A DNA stretch of 64,000 bases, from positions 108,324 through 172,323 of the forward strand of contig JAVBXN010000014.1 in the NCBI GenBank assembly GCA_030824515.1, written 5' to 3'. The notes beneath the pieces were generated by a model. It had not been told where the DNA came from, ran no database searches, and saw only the letters and a list, made by a program, of their open reading frames with translations. Shown here one piece after another: positions 51,616 through 60,968 of the stretch (position 1 is the first letter of the stretch; every line of letters starts with the position of its first letter). The stretch is from Pelobacter sp. Its GTDB lineage: Bacteria; Desulfobacterota; Desulfuromonadia; Geobacterales; Pseudopelobacteraceae. The translations under genes were made by a program, and so were the position numbers.

Positions 51616-52272
51616 TTATACCGGTTCGGCACGGCTGGCAAGCAGCTCCTCCAGCCTCAGCAGCTGTTCAACGGTGCGGCTGAGATAAACCGGACAGCCG
51701 TACTGCTCCGGCACGCGCAGGTCCACATCGTAGCGGTCCCCCACGAACAGCGCTTCGGTCGGAGCCAGGCCGGTCTTCTCCAGGATCTCGGCCAGCATCC
51801 GCTCATCCGGCTTGGAACGCCAGGCATCGTCGATCGCAAATGTCTGCCGAAACAGGTTCTCCAGCCCGAGGTGGCTGATGATGCGGGTCGCCAGGCAGCG
51901 GTTGTTGTTGGTGTAGACATACAGTGAAAAATGCCGCGCCAGTCGCGTGATCAGCCCGATCACCCGTTGATCACGGACCAGATACTCCTCCGGTTGGAGC
52001 ACCTCCTCGAAATAGCTATGCAGCGCCCTGATGTCGCCGCCGAGTTCGGCGCAGACCGCCGAAAGCGTCTGGACCGAGCCGTGTTCCCGCGTGAGTCGCG
52101 CACGGGTGTCGGCCATCAGCTGAAAAGCCTGGGTCTGCCTGATGCCCAGTAACCCGGCGATATAGGCGTTGGCCGCATCCTGGATCGTGTCGGCAAAAGC
52201 GTTGCAGACGTACAGCGTGCCATCCAGGTCGAAGACGATACCGCGGATATCCGGGGAAGGCAGCGCCGGCAT
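51616..52272 (-). CDS. HAD-superfamily hydrolase
   Basis: A 218-residue protein. Motif I GIVFDLDGTLYVCN, motif II YVYTNNN (Thr), motif III near GLENLFRQTFAIDDAWRSKPDERMLAEIL (Lys), motif IV VGDRYDVDLRVPEQ. The cap is helical, so it belongs to the subfamily I PGP/epoxide-hydrolase-like phosphatases. The substrate cannot be told from sequence. Its ATG overlaps the stop of the MidA-like gene (TGATG), which indicates translational coupling. The gene ends at the strong terminator at 51561. Confidence 0.88.
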   Translation of the reverse strand: MPALPSPDIRGIVFDLDGTLYVCNAFADTIQDAANAYIAGLLGIRQTQAFQLMADTRARLTREHGSVQTLSAVCAELGGDIRALHSYFEEVLQPEEYLVRDQRVIGLITRLARHFSLYVYTNNNRCLATRIISHLGLENLFRQTFAIDDAWRSKPDERMLAEILEKTGLAPTEALFVGDRYDVDLRVPEQYGCPVYLSRTVEQLLRLEELLASRAEPV

Positions 52273-53417
52273 CAGAAACCGATCCTGCGCTGGCAGAGCA
52301 GTTTCGGGTCCGTAACCCCCTTGGACTGCACCAGTATCCTGAAGGTGTCGCCCATGCCCCCCTGGGGTACGATAAGTTTCTTGAGTGTCAGGCGCAGACG
52401 CAATTTTTCCTCATTGGAAATGTCGGAAAGCTCCAGGTCTTCCAGCTCGTTGATGATGCCGGCCGACAGCAGGAAACGGTACTGTTCGCCGAACCAGACG
52501 TTCTGCATCCCCAGTTCCTCGCCGCGCCGGATCAGGCTGGTGAAATCCACGTGCGCGGTGATGTCCTGCAGCCCCTGGCGGATGTAGGGGTTCTCCTCGG
52601 TCTGGTGGCGGTAATAACAGAGCAGCGTCCCCCGTTTGCGGTGCGGCGCGTACAGTTCCTCGGCCGGATAGCCGTAATCGACCGTCAACACGAAACCTCG
52701 CTCAAGCACCCCGTAAACCGACGACAGCCACTCCGGCCCGTTCAGGTTGACCTCGGCCTCCTGGCCGGGATGCAGTTCAACACCGCTCCGCTCCAGCTGC
52801 CCGGCAATCGCCGGCATGGAAAGCTCGCCGAGCTCTTCGGCAAACTCCCCCTCTTTCAGCGTCACGTAAATCTCCCGCAGCCCCTCGGGGGTCATCAGCA
52901 CGCGATGCACCGGCAGTGCGTCGATCAGCTCGTTGGAGTAGAGACAGCCGCTGAAGGTAAAACGGCCGGAGGCGAACTCTTCCGGGGAAAGCCACTCCAA
53001 CTTTTCGACATGCGCCGCCAGCATCACCCTTTGGGCCGACTCCAGCGACGGTTCCTTCTCGACCAGCACCAGGCGCAGGCCGCGGTACATCTCCGGTTCG
53101 CGCTGTGCCAGAAAATCCATGATGTCGCACGCCAGCCGGCCATTGCCGGCGCCGCACTCCACCAAGGTGAAGGCAGCCGGCGTCTCCATGCAGCGCCACA
53201 TCTGGGCGATTTCGCGGGCAATCACGCGCCCGAAGGCGGCATGCACCGTGATGCTGGTGTAGAAATCGCCTTCGGCGCCCACCTTGCGGCCGGGAGAGGT
53301 GTAGTACCCCAGCCCCGGTTCATACAGGCAGGCTCCCATGAAATCGGCAAATGTTATCCGCCCCTGTTCGCTGATGCGGGCGGCAATGATATCCTGCAAC
53401 GGTGTTATTTCAGTCAT
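52272..53417 (-). CDS. SAM-dependent methyltransferase, MidA/NDUFAF7 family
   Basis: 381 residues from ATG at 53417; a GTG at 53426 is the alternative and the ribosome site does not decide. It has MGACLYEPGLGYYTSPGRKVGAEGDFYTS (the family opening), then VECGAGNGRLACDIM (motif I for SAM), SNELIDALPVHRV, DYGYPAEELYAPHRKRGTLLCYYRHQTEENPY and DITAHVDFTSL. Eukaryotic NDUFAF7 methylates an arginine of complex I subunit NDUFS2; a bacterial substrate is unproven. The 1-nt overlap with the HAD gene makes an operon. A link to the NDUFA9-like protein at 38.3 kb is only thematic. Confidence 0.88.
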   Translation of the reverse strand: MTEITPLQDIIAARISEQGRITFADFMGACLYEPGLGYYTSPGRKVGAEGDFYTSITVHAAFGRVIAREIAQMWRCMETPAAFTLVECGAGNGRLACDIMDFLAQREPEMYRGLRLVLVEKEPSLESAQRVMLAAHVEKLEWLSPEEFASGRFTFSGCLYSNELIDALPVHRVLMTPEGLREIYVTLKEGEFAEELGELSMPAIAGQLERSGVELHPGQEAEVNLNGPEWLSSVYGVLERGFVLTVDYGYPAEELYAPHRKRGTLLCYYRHQTEENPYIRQGLQDITAHVDFTSLIRRGEELGMQNVWFGEQYRFLLSAGIINELEDLELSDISNEEKLRLRLTLKKLIVPQGGMGDTFRILVQSKGVTDPKLLCQRRIGF

Positions 53418-53539
53418 AATAGTCACTTGCTCTCATTAGTAATATATTTTGTTGCGCGCTGGCGGGGAGTCTTTATCTAAATAATGCATCCGGCAATGTC
53501 AAGCTTTATCCCCTCCTGTTCAGAGCAGGCATGGCACGG

Positions 53540-56500
53540 TCAGGAAACCCGCCGGCAACCCGGGCCGCTCAGGCTGCTGCGCCCGCCGCTGCCGGCCTCC
53601 ACCTGCAGCTGGGTGCCGATGCGTTCCTTGAGCGCCGGGACATGCGAGATGATGCCGATCAGCTTGCCGTCCTGCTGCAGGCCGGAAAGGGTTTCCAGCG
53701 CGGTTTCCAAGGCATCCTCGTCCAGGGTGCCGAAGCCTTCGTCGAGAAACAGCGAATCCACGCGCACGTTGCGGCTGGACATGCTGGAAAGGCCGAGTGA
53801 CAGGGCCAGGCTGGCGATGAAGCTCTCACCGCCGGAAAGGTTCTTGGTGGAGCGCACCTCACCGGCCTGGTAGTTGTCGATCACGTTCAGCTCCAGCGGT
53901 TCGCCGCCGTCCCGCACCAGGATATAGCGGTCGCTCATCTTCTGCAGCTGGCGATTGGCATGGGCCACCATCAGCTCGAAGGTCAACCCTTGGGCGAAGT
54001 TGCGGAATTTCTTGCCGTCGCCGGAACCGATCAAACTGTGCAGGCGCTCCCAGCGACCGCACTCGCGCTGCTGCAGTTCGATCTCCTGAATCCGGGACTG
54101 GTGACGCTGCTGCTGTTCGGCATGCTGCCGCAACTTCAGCTCCAGCGCGCCCAGCTCCTTCTGCAATTCAGCCAGCCGTCCGGTGACGGACGCCTGCTCT
54201 TCAAGGATCAATTCCAGAGGCTTGTCGGTCAGGTTCTTTTCCAGCTCGGCCGCCAGGGCCTCCCGGCGATCTTTAAGGCGCGCCAGAAATGCGGCCTCAT
54301 CCCTGCCCAGTGAATCGGCCATCCCCGTCAGTTGTTCGAATCGCTCCTGCGGCAGGCAGGCCTGCAAGAAGGCCTCCTCATCGGCAAAACCGGACTCGGC
54401 CAGGCGCAGCAGGAAGTCCGACTCCAGTTGGGAGAGTTCATCGCCTCGCTCGGCAATCGACCGGGTCAGCCGTTCAATCTGCGCCTTCAATCCGCCCAGT
54501 TCGGCCTGCAGGAGATTATGGCGATTAAGCGCCGCTTCACGCAGTTCGCCGGCCTGTCGCAGCGCATCGGCCAGACGTTTTTCCTCCAGGTCCGGGTTGC
54601 GCTCTCCATAGAGTTCCAGGCGCTGTTCGACCAGCGCATCCCGCTGCGCGCCCCTGTCGTTCAGCTCCAGTTCCCTCTCCGCCACTGTTTTTTCCGATTC
54701 CGCCAGCAGCGCCAGCTGTTTCTCCCGCCCGGCGGCAAAATCGGCGCGCTCTTTTTCCAGTCGCTCACGGGCCTGCAACCGCTGCAGATAGCGGTCGCGA
54801 CGTCCGCCCAGGTCAGCCAGCAGCCGACCGGCGCTGTCCGGATCGATTTCGCCGCAGCCATAGGCTGCGACCGCATTGGCCAGCTCGGCCCTCACCCGGT
54901 CGAGTCCGGCTTGAAGCTCGACCGATTGCGCCTCCAGCCGGGCACGTTCCGAAAGCGACGTTTCCTGTCCCAGTCTGGCGGCCAGGCGCACCTGGTCATG
55001 CCCGGCCAGTTCGTCCTTGAGCTGGGCAAGCGCGGCCAAGGCGCTGCGTTCCTGCTGTTCCTGCAGCTCGGCTTGCTCGATCACGGCCCGCCGTTTGTAC
55101 AGTTCCCCCCGGCAGACTTCGGACTCGCTCCGGATGGCCCGCGGCCACTGTTCCGCAACTGCGGCCTCGCCCGCTTCGACCGCCATCCCCAGTTCGGCCA
55201 AAGCATTGGCACAGTGGGTCTCATCCCGCAGCAGCCGCTGCCTGATTTCTTCCAGCTCCTGACCGGAGCGCTGCCGATCCATCTCAAGCGCACCCTGCTC
55301 CGCCCTGATCCGCGAAAGCCGCTCGCTGACTTCCCTGGATTCGGCAAGTGCCGACTCCAGCTGTTGCCGGGCCTGGTCCGGCTGCGGAATATTGCCGGCG
55401 GCGTAGGGGTGGTCCGGAGAACCGCACAACGGACAGGGCGCGCCATCCACCAGCCGCCCGCGATCATCTTCCAGGCTGCAGACGCGGTTGATCAGCACGA
55501 GATTGTCCTGCAAACCCCGTACAACCTGCTCTCGCAGCTCCGATTCGCCGGCCAGCGCCGCCTCTTGCCGCAGCAGTTCCCGGCGCTGCTGTTCGAGCTT
55601 TTCCAGGCGCGGCTGACGTTCCGCCAATTTCAAGCGCTGTTCTTCAATCCGCGCCACTATTTCCGACAGAGTTACCAGACTGTTCAGTCGGTTTGCCAGA
55701 GTCTCCGCTTCCGCGCGCCAGGCAGACAGGTTCCGTTCCTGCAGCAGCGCCGAAAGAGCCTCGGCGATCCCGGCCAGACTGCTTTCAGCCCCGGTCACGG
55801 CCCGTTGTGACTCCAGCCAGGCATTCTCGGCCCTACCGAGCGCCAGAGTAGCGTCCTCGATCAGCGCCGCCTGCCCCGCCAGCCTGCCGTTGGTCTCGCG
55901 GCACTGCCTGTCAAGGGACTGGAGCGATTTCAGCTGCTGTTCGATCCCGGTCAGGGACTCGGCCAGCCCGGCATCGGCGCTGTGCTCGGCGAGAAAAGCG
56001 GCCACTTCCCGCAGCTGCTCTTCGCTTCCATCGATGCGAAGTTCGCACTCCTTGATCGCGTTGCGATAGTCGCCGTTCTGGCGCCGGCTCTTTTCGATCT
56101 CGTCCGCCAACCGCTGGAGTCCGGCCTGCATTTCGCCCAGCCTGACGTCCAGCTCGCGCGTCCGGCGGATCAGTTCCGCCTCTCGGGCCTGTTCAGCACT
56201 TGCACTTGCCAGCCCTGTCCCGGCCAGTTCCAAAGCGTCATAGGCTGCCTGGTGATCGAGCTGAAGTTGAGGGAGCTGTTCTGCCGCCGACGCCAGTTCG
56301 CCCCGCTCCGCCTCCTGCTGCGTTCGCATCAGGCCGATCCGGGCATGCCCGCCGCCAAGCTTCAACGCGCGCCCGGCCAGCTCCAGCCGTTCCAGTTCCG
56401 GCGCAGCCGCGACTTTGCGTGCTTCCAGCGCAATCCGCTCCTGTTCCAGTTGCAGCAGTTCCACTTCAAGAGCCGCCATCCGCTCCCGCCAGGCACGGGC

Positions 56501-57232
56501 TTCGCCGATAATCCGCGCATCCGTGGCCAGGGCGGCTTCCGACCGTTGCAGCGTGGACTGTTCCAGCTGCAGCGCCTCCGCTTCCGTAGGTGTCAGCAGC
56601 CGGATGCCGTCCAGCTCGGCCCGCAGCTCCGACAGGCGCTTGCGCTCCTCCGAGGTGCGCTCATGAACCTTGATCGAGATTCGGCTGTAGATGGCGGTGC
56701 CGGTGATCTGCTCCAGGATCGGGGCGCGCTCGTCGGGGCGGGCCTGCAGGAAGGCGGCGAAGCCCCCCTGCGCCAGCAGCATCGAGCGGGTGAAGCGATC
56801 AAAGTCCATGCCGGTGACATCCTCGACTTTTTCGATCACGCCCCTCAGTTTCGACTCCAGGATCATCCCACTGGCGGCATCGGATATTTCATGCTTGGGG
56901 GACTGCAGCTGGCCATCGGCCTGCTTGCGCGAGCGGTGCTGGCTCCAGTGGCAACGGAAACACCCCTTGGCGGTTTCGAATTCAACCTCGGCAAAGCATT
57001 CGCCGGTCTGGCGCGACATGATTTCGTTTTCGCCCTGGGAGATCCGGCCGAGGCGGGGGGTCTGTCCGTAAAGCGCCAGGCAGATCGCGTCGAGGATGGT
57101 GCTCTTACCGGCGCCGGTCGGCCCGGTGATGGCGAAGATGCCGCTGGAAACGTAGTCGGGATGCCTGAAATCGATATCCCACACTCCGGCCAGGGAGTTC
57201 AGGTTTTTGAAGGTGAGCCGGAGGATCTTCAT
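53540..57232 (-). CDS. sbcC: SMC-like nuclease subunit SbcC
   Basis: 1230 residues from the start at 57232, where the ATG overlaps the sbcD stop; a 35-codon upstream extension is rejected because it lies inside sbcD. N-terminus MKILRLTFKNLNSLAGVWDID, Walker A GPTGAGKSTILDAICLALYG, then a very long coiled coil broken by the zinc-hook CPLCGSPDHP near residue 600, a second coiled coil, and the C-terminal lobe with LSGGESFIASLALSLGL and Walker B SLFLDEGFGTLDEDAL near 1160. With SbcD it forms the ATP-dependent nuclease that cuts hairpins and processes double-strand ends. Length is normal for the family. Confidence 0.94.
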   Translation of the reverse strand: MKILRLTFKNLNSLAGVWDIDFRHPDYVSSGIFAITGPTGAGKSTILDAICLALYGQTPRLGRISQGENEIMSRQTGECFAEVEFETAKGCFRCHWSQHRSRKQADGQLQSPKHEISDAASGMILESKLRGVIEKVEDVTGMDFDRFTRSMLLAQGGFAAFLQARPDERAPILEQITGTAIYSRISIKVHERTSEERKRLSELRAELDGIRLLTPTEAEALQLEQSTLQRSEAALATDARIIGEARAWRERMAALEVELLQLEQERIALEARKVAAAPELERLELAGRALKLGGGHARIGLMRTQQEAERGELASAAEQLPQLQLDHQAAYDALELAGTGLASASAEQAREAELIRRTRELDVRLGEMQAGLQRLADEIEKSRRQNGDYRNAIKECELRIDGSEEQLREVAAFLAEHSADAGLAESLTGIEQQLKSLQSLDRQCRETNGRLAGQAALIEDATLALGRAENAWLESQRAVTGAESSLAGIAEALSALLQERNLSAWRAEAETLANRLNSLVTLSEIVARIEEQRLKLAERQPRLEKLEQQRRELLRQEAALAGESELREQVVRGLQDNLVLINRVCSLEDDRGRLVDGAPCPLCGSPDHPYAAGNIPQPDQARQQLESALAESREVSERLSRIRAEQGALEMDRQRSGQELEEIRQRLLRDETHCANALAELGMAVEAGEAAVAEQWPRAIRSESEVCRGELYKRRAVIEQAELQEQQERSALAALAQLKDELAGHDQVRLAARLGQETSLSERARLEAQSVELQAGLDRVRAELANAVAAYGCGEIDPDSAGRLLADLGGRRDRYLQRLQARERLEKERADFAAGREKQLALLAESEKTVAERELELNDRGAQRDALVEQRLELYGERNPDLEEKRLADALRQAGELREAALNRHNLLQAELGGLKAQIERLTRSIAERGDELSQLESDFLLRLAESGFADEEAFLQACLPQERFEQLTGMADSLGRDEAAFLARLKDRREALAAELEKNLTDKPLELILEEQASVTGRLAELQKELGALELKLRQHAEQQQRHQSRIQEIELQQRECGRWERLHSLIGSGDGKKFRNFAQGLTFELMVAHANRQLQKMSDRYILVRDGGEPLELNVIDNYQAGEVRSTKNLSGGESFIASLALSLGLSSMSSRNVRVDSLFLDEGFGTLDEDALETALETLSGLQQDGKLIGIISHVPALKERIGTQLQVEAGSGGRSSLSGPGCRRVS

Positions 57233-58458
57233 GCTTCCCCCAAAGCAGCATCTTCGTGCAGCGCCGCGACCGTCTCGCGGAAGGCCGCCACCAGCTCGGC
57301 CTGCTGTTCCGGCGGCACCTCGTGGGACGCCAGGCAACGGGCAAAGACATCGTCAACGGTGAGATCATCCAGGGTCTCTTCACTCGCCATGCGGCTCAGA
57401 GTCCGCTCCACCAGGCGCATGTTCTTTGCCCGAAGGATTTCCAGCGAAGTTCCGTCGGCCAGTTCGCGCAAGCGTTCCTGCAGATCGCCGAGCAGTTCGT
57501 CCCCTTCATAGATCACCTCCAGCCAGACCGAAGCATGCTCCTTTTTCAGCGTGCCCATGCGCCGGCTGATGCTGTCCCAGTCGCCGCGCAGCGTTGCCAG
57601 CTGCTGGAAGCAGGGCACGACAATTTCACCTGTTCGAACGCCGTCGGCGTCCACCTCCAGCGCCACCACGATCTTGCGCTGACCGGCCTCGCCGAAGCTC
57701 ATCGGCAGCGGCGAGCCAGAATAGCGGCGGGTCTGCGAGCCGCTTACCAGTTGCGCCACATGCAGATGCCCGAGGGCCAGGTAGTCGAAGCAGTCGGGAA
57801 AGATGTCTGCCGGTGCCTGGCCGAGAGTGCCCACGTACAGTTCCCGCACGCCATCTCCTTCCACGGTGCGGCCGCCGCTGGTGAAGAGGTGCCCCATGGC
57901 AACGATCGGCAGGCTTCCCCCCATTTCGGCGCGCCTGGCAAGGGCCGCTTCGCCCACCTGCCGGTAATGATCGCGGATGCCCTCCACCAGTTTGCGCCCC
58001 TTGTCCTCAAAAGTCTCTCCGGCCTCGGCACGGCGGATATCCCGGTCACGCAGATAGGGAACGGCGCAGACGATCAGCTGCGGCCGGCCCTGGGCATCAT
58101 CAAGCAGCACCAGTTCATCCCCGGCCTCGGTCATGCAGCCAACCACGTGCACATTCAGGAAGCGCAGCACCTCGCGCGGGGCGTTCAGGAGCGAAGGAGA
58201 GTCGTGATTGCCGGCAATGACCACCACGTGCCGGCAGCCCGCACCGGCGCAGCGGCAGAGGAAGCGGTAGTACAGCTCCAGCGCCCGGTTGCTGGGGGTG
58301 CCGTTGTCGAAGACATCCCCCGCGATCAGCAGCGCCTCGATCCCCTCGTTTTTGATGCAGTCGATCAGCCAGTCGAGAAAGCGTTCGAACTCCTGGTAGC
58401 GTTTGCGGCCATACAGCGCCCTGCCGATATGCCAGTCCGATGTGTGCAGGATTTTCAT
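57229..58458 (-). CDS. sbcD: Nuclease SbcCD subunit D
   Basis: A 409-residue protein. Metallophosphoesterase motifs: MKILHTSDWHIGRALYGRKRYQEF, IAGDVFDNGTPSNRALELYYRF, VIAGNHDSPSLLNAPRE, MGHLFTSGGRT, DYLALGHLHVAQ. The C-terminal 120 residues form the cap and SbcC-binding region. It is a manganese-dependent nuclease subunit. The sbcC start overlaps its stop by 4 nt, the usual sbcD-sbcC order. It probably begins the operon; the promoter would be at 58460-58550. Lengths and motifs are ordinary. Confidence 0.95.
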   Translation of the reverse strand: MKILHTSDWHIGRALYGRKRYQEFERFLDWLIDCIKNEGIEALLIAGDVFDNGTPSNRALELYYRFLCRCAGAGCRHVVVIAGNHDSPSLLNAPREVLRFLNVHVVGCMTEAGDELVLLDDAQGRPQLIVCAVPYLRDRDIRRAEAGETFEDKGRKLVEGIRDHYRQVGEAALARRAEMGGSLPIVAMGHLFTSGGRTVEGDGVRELYVGTLGQAPADIFPDCFDYLALGHLHVAQLVSGSQTRRYSGSPLPMSFGEAGQRKIVVALEVDADGVRTGEIVVPCFQQLATLRGDWDSISRRMGTLKKEHASVWLEVIYEGDELLGDLQERLRELADGTSLEILRAKNMRLVERTLSRMASEETLDDLTVDDVFARCLASHEVPPEQQAELVAAFRETVAALHEDAALGEA

Positions 58459-58663
58459 CTGTTTTCTGTTCCCCTGTTGCGACCGTACTTCAGGCAGCGA
58501 GTCTCATATGAACTTGATAGCAGCGATTTTCGCACCATGCTGAATTACACGACCTAGCCCGGCCGCACAACTGCTTTTTCCAGATTAACTACTTTGAGAC
58601 GATAAAATACACTATCTATAAATTTATGTCTTAAAATATCAATTTAAGTAATATATACTTTAT

Positions 58664-58680
58664 CTAAAATACGATTTTAG
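58664..58680 (+). promoter_or_regulatory. Hairpin overlapping ribosome site of DUF4143 copy 3
   Basis: CTAAAAT, loop ACG, ATTTTAG: a perfect 7-bp stem. The AGGA that would serve as ribosome site starts in its 3' arm, 9 nt before the ATG. A second dyad, CTTAAA/TTTAAG, lies at 58630-58648. Confidence 0.5.
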
Positions 58681-58691
58681 GACATTTTGCC

Positions 58692-60155
58692 ATGATTGCT
58701 ACCTCATCCGAACTCATTACCGTGCTGCGCCAGTATAATCCCTGGTGGCGCAATTCACCGGCTGCAGACCTGCCGAGCTGGCGGCGGCGAGCCTTTCACG
58801 ACATCCTCTCCTGGATGCAGTCACCACCCGCGCCACGTGCGCTGCTCCTCTCCGGTGCCCGCCAGGTGGGAAAAACCACCCTTTTTCTCCAGGTAATTCA
58901 GGAGCTGATCGACAACGGCGTTCCACCGAATAAAATCCTGTATGCCACCTTCGACCACCCGCTCCTCAAACTGCTGGGTCTGGATGGGCTGCTCAAATTG
59001 TGGCGGGAGTTCGAGCCGGAAAGCGACGGTATCGAATACCTCTTTCTCGACGAAATCCAGACTATTCGTGACTGGCAGACCTGGCTGAAGCTGCAGGTGG
59101 ATTTTGAGAAGAAGCGCCGTATCGCCGTGACCGGCTCAGCTGCGCCGCTGGTGACGGAAGGACAGGAATCGGGTGTCGGACGCTGGCATACCTTGCGACT
59201 CTCCACACTGTCGTTCTTTGAATATCTGCAACTCAAGCAGGTCAATGTCCCGCCGTTGCCGGAGATCAATTCGCTTGTTCGACTCTTTGACTGGAATCCG
59301 GCACAGTTTGCTTCGGTTGCCGCCGATGCAGCGCCGCTGGTGGCGCATTTTCACGAATACCTGCTGCGGGGCGGCTTCCCGCAAAGCGTCCTGATGGGAA
59401 GCATCACCGCTGCACAGAAGCTGTTGCGTGAAGACATCGTGGACAAGGTGCTGAAGCGTGACATGACCGCGTTGTTCGGCGTCCGGCATATTCTGGAGCT
59501 TGAGCAGGTATTTCTCTACCTCTGCCTGCATGGCGGTGGGATTCTGGATGTGCAGACGCTGTGCAGTGATCTGGGACTGAAAAAACCAACCGTGAACAAC
59601 TTCATCAATCTGCTGGAAGCAACCCACCTCATCTACAAGCTGCCGCCGTTCGGCTACGGCAAGGAGATCCTGCGAGCCCGTTACAAGGTGTATCTTGCTG
59701 ACGCAGCCATTTCTCCATCGGCGTTGCTTAAAGGAACCTCGCTTCTGGAAGACCCGGTTGCACTGGGCGTTGCCGTGGAGACAGCCTTTTTCAAGCATAT
59801 CTTCGCCCGTTATTATTCAACCAGTGTCGGTTTTTCCTACTGGCGCGGCAAGAATGATCGGGAAGTTGACATCGTTGCCGAGGTTGAGGGGCGTCTGATT
59901 CCGTTTGAGGTGAAATACCGTTCACAGCATACGGGTGCAAGTGAGTTAAAGGGACTGGCTGAATTCTGCGAAACTCGCAAAGCAGCCCGTGGCTATGTAA
60001 TTACCAGGGAGATGCAGGATTTTTCAATCCTTTCGCTCGGGAAAGAGGTCGAAACCAAAAACGGCAACGTGCCGATCCGGATAGCCAAGATACCGGCACC
60101 ATTGGCCTGTTACTGGCTGGGTAAGACCGAGCTGGATGAATTGCCGGGAGAATAA
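58692..60155 (+). CDS. AAA+ ATPase with DUF4143 domain (copy 3, divergent)
   Basis: A 487-residue protein. Walker A LLSGARQVGKTTLFLQ (residues 53-68), Walker B IEYLFLDEIQTIRDW, then AVTGSAAPLVTEG. The C-terminal DUF4143 region has LLRGGFPQSVL, LEQVFLYLCLHGGGILDVQTLCSDLGLKKPTVNNFINLLEATHLIY (HTH-like) and YWRGKNDREVDIVAEVEGRLIPFEVKYRS (D-x-V...E-V-K, nuclease-like). It is longer and only distantly related to copies 1 and 2. It is preceded by an AT-rich region of about 100 bp with dyads. Function is unknown; neighbours at this end are mobile or accessory. Confidence 0.82.
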   Translation: MIATSSELITVLRQYNPWWRNSPAADLPSWRRRAFHDILSWMQSPPAPRALLLSGARQVGKTTLFLQVIQELIDNGVPPNKILYATFDHPLLKLLGLDGLLKLWREFEPESDGIEYLFLDEIQTIRDWQTWLKLQVDFEKKRRIAVTGSAAPLVTEGQESGVGRWHTLRLSTLSFFEYLQLKQVNVPPLPEINSLVRLFDWNPAQFASVAADAAPLVAHFHEYLLRGGFPQSVLMGSITAAQKLLREDIVDKVLKRDMTALFGVRHILELEQVFLYLCLHGGGILDVQTLCSDLGLKKPTVNNFINLLEATHLIYKLPPFGYGKEILRARYKVYLADAAISPSALLKGTSLLEDPVALGVAVETAFFKHIFARYYSTSVGFSYWRGKNDREVDIVAEVEGRLIPFEVKYRSQHTGASELKGLAEFCETRKAARGYVITREMQDFSILSLGKEVETKNGNVPIRIAKIPAPLACYWLGKTELDELPGE

Positions 60156-60215
60156 CGGAAATGAGAAGCTAATAGAGGCCAGGAATTTCTGAATTCAATT
60201 ATCCAATCCAAAATC

Positions 60216-60381
60216 GGCAATTCACTCACGCAAAGGCGCAAAGACGCAAAGAAAGTCAATATTTTACAATCTATAAGGCTTCACCCAAATGGTTAAGTCC
60301 AGGCATTTTCTAACGCTTTGTTTTTCTTAGCGAACTTCGCTTAGAAGCGCCTACTTCTGGGGCGTCTTTGCGCGATCAACT
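60216..60381. repeat. 165-bp CGCAAAG inverted-repeat element, copy 2
   Basis: It opens CACTCACGCAAAGGCGCAAA and closes CGTCTTTGCGCGATC. It is the reverse-oriented homologue of the element at 51381-51549: AAGTAGGCGC(T/C)TCTA(A/G)GCGA and CGCCTTTGCGTGAGT are shared when one copy is inverted. It lies between DUF4143 copy 3 and the RAYT gene. Confidence 0.7.
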
Positions 60382-60821
60382 GTTTTTTGTAGGTTCAACG
60401 TGTTCGCCACATTCTGACCAGACGAGAAGAAACTCTATTCGTCAGAAATCACCCGGGCTTCACACCTCACCGATAGTGGTGCAGTTGTTTTTTTACACAT
60501 TGCGCAAGCATGCTTTTCAAAAGTTCTGATGAAGATCGACAAGGCCTTCACGAAATAATTTTGATAAAAACAGGCAAAACTACGCCATTTCGCTGCTATA
60601 AAAAAATTTTACACATTTGTAACACACCGATATTAATGGTTAATTCGCAGCGGTGTAAAGTTTCTTTTCACTTTTAATCTTTGAGAATGCGCTTGATTAT
60701 AAGCCGGAAATGCTTTAGTCAGATTGGAGCGATTTTATTGATCTGTTTTGCGTGACCTGATATCCGGGCCAGGTGTTGGTTCGTAAAATATGGAAATATT
60801 GTCGGAACAACATTGGAAAAG

Positions 60822-60857
60822 CATCTACCTGTAGATGAAAGCATATACAGGTAGATG
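60822..60857. repeat. 12-bp-arm inverted repeat
   Basis: CATCTACCTGTA (60822-60833) and TACAGGTAGATG (60846-60857) are perfectly complementary; the first arm also pairs locally with GTAGATG at 60831-60837. Two alternative hairpins are possible. Confidence 0.55.
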
Positions 60858-60878
60858 ACAGTTTCTGACAGCATAATA

Positions 60879-60968
60879 AGGGGAAGGGCTAAGGGTGAAG
60901 GGCTAAGGGGACGTTGTTAGGGGAAGGGCTAAGGAAGGGGAAGGGCTGAGGGGACGTTGTTGATTAGT
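60879..60968. repeat. Purine-rich GAAGGGCTAAG repeats and REP-like left end
   Basis: Four near copies of GAAGGGCTAAG(G) lie between 60883 and 60948, interrupted by AGGGGACGTTGTT at 60906-60918 and again at 60949-60961. The last copy is part of the 21-bp inverted repeat (60948-60968) whose partner is at 61976-61996. Confidence 0.6.

Noticed and set aside
53960..57511. Several long rightward frames opposite sbcC (up to about 500 codons)
   Set aside because: They are complements of a GC-biased coiled-coil gene, have no domain or ribosome site, and conflict with the certain sbcC reading.
57256..58557. 433-codon frame opposite sbcD
   Set aside because: sbcD motifs on the other strand are unambiguous; the frame has no domain.
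60224..60260. CGCAAAG repeats as a CRISPR array
   Set aside because: Units are short and irregular, with no spacers of even length, and they belong to the ends of an inverted-repeat element.
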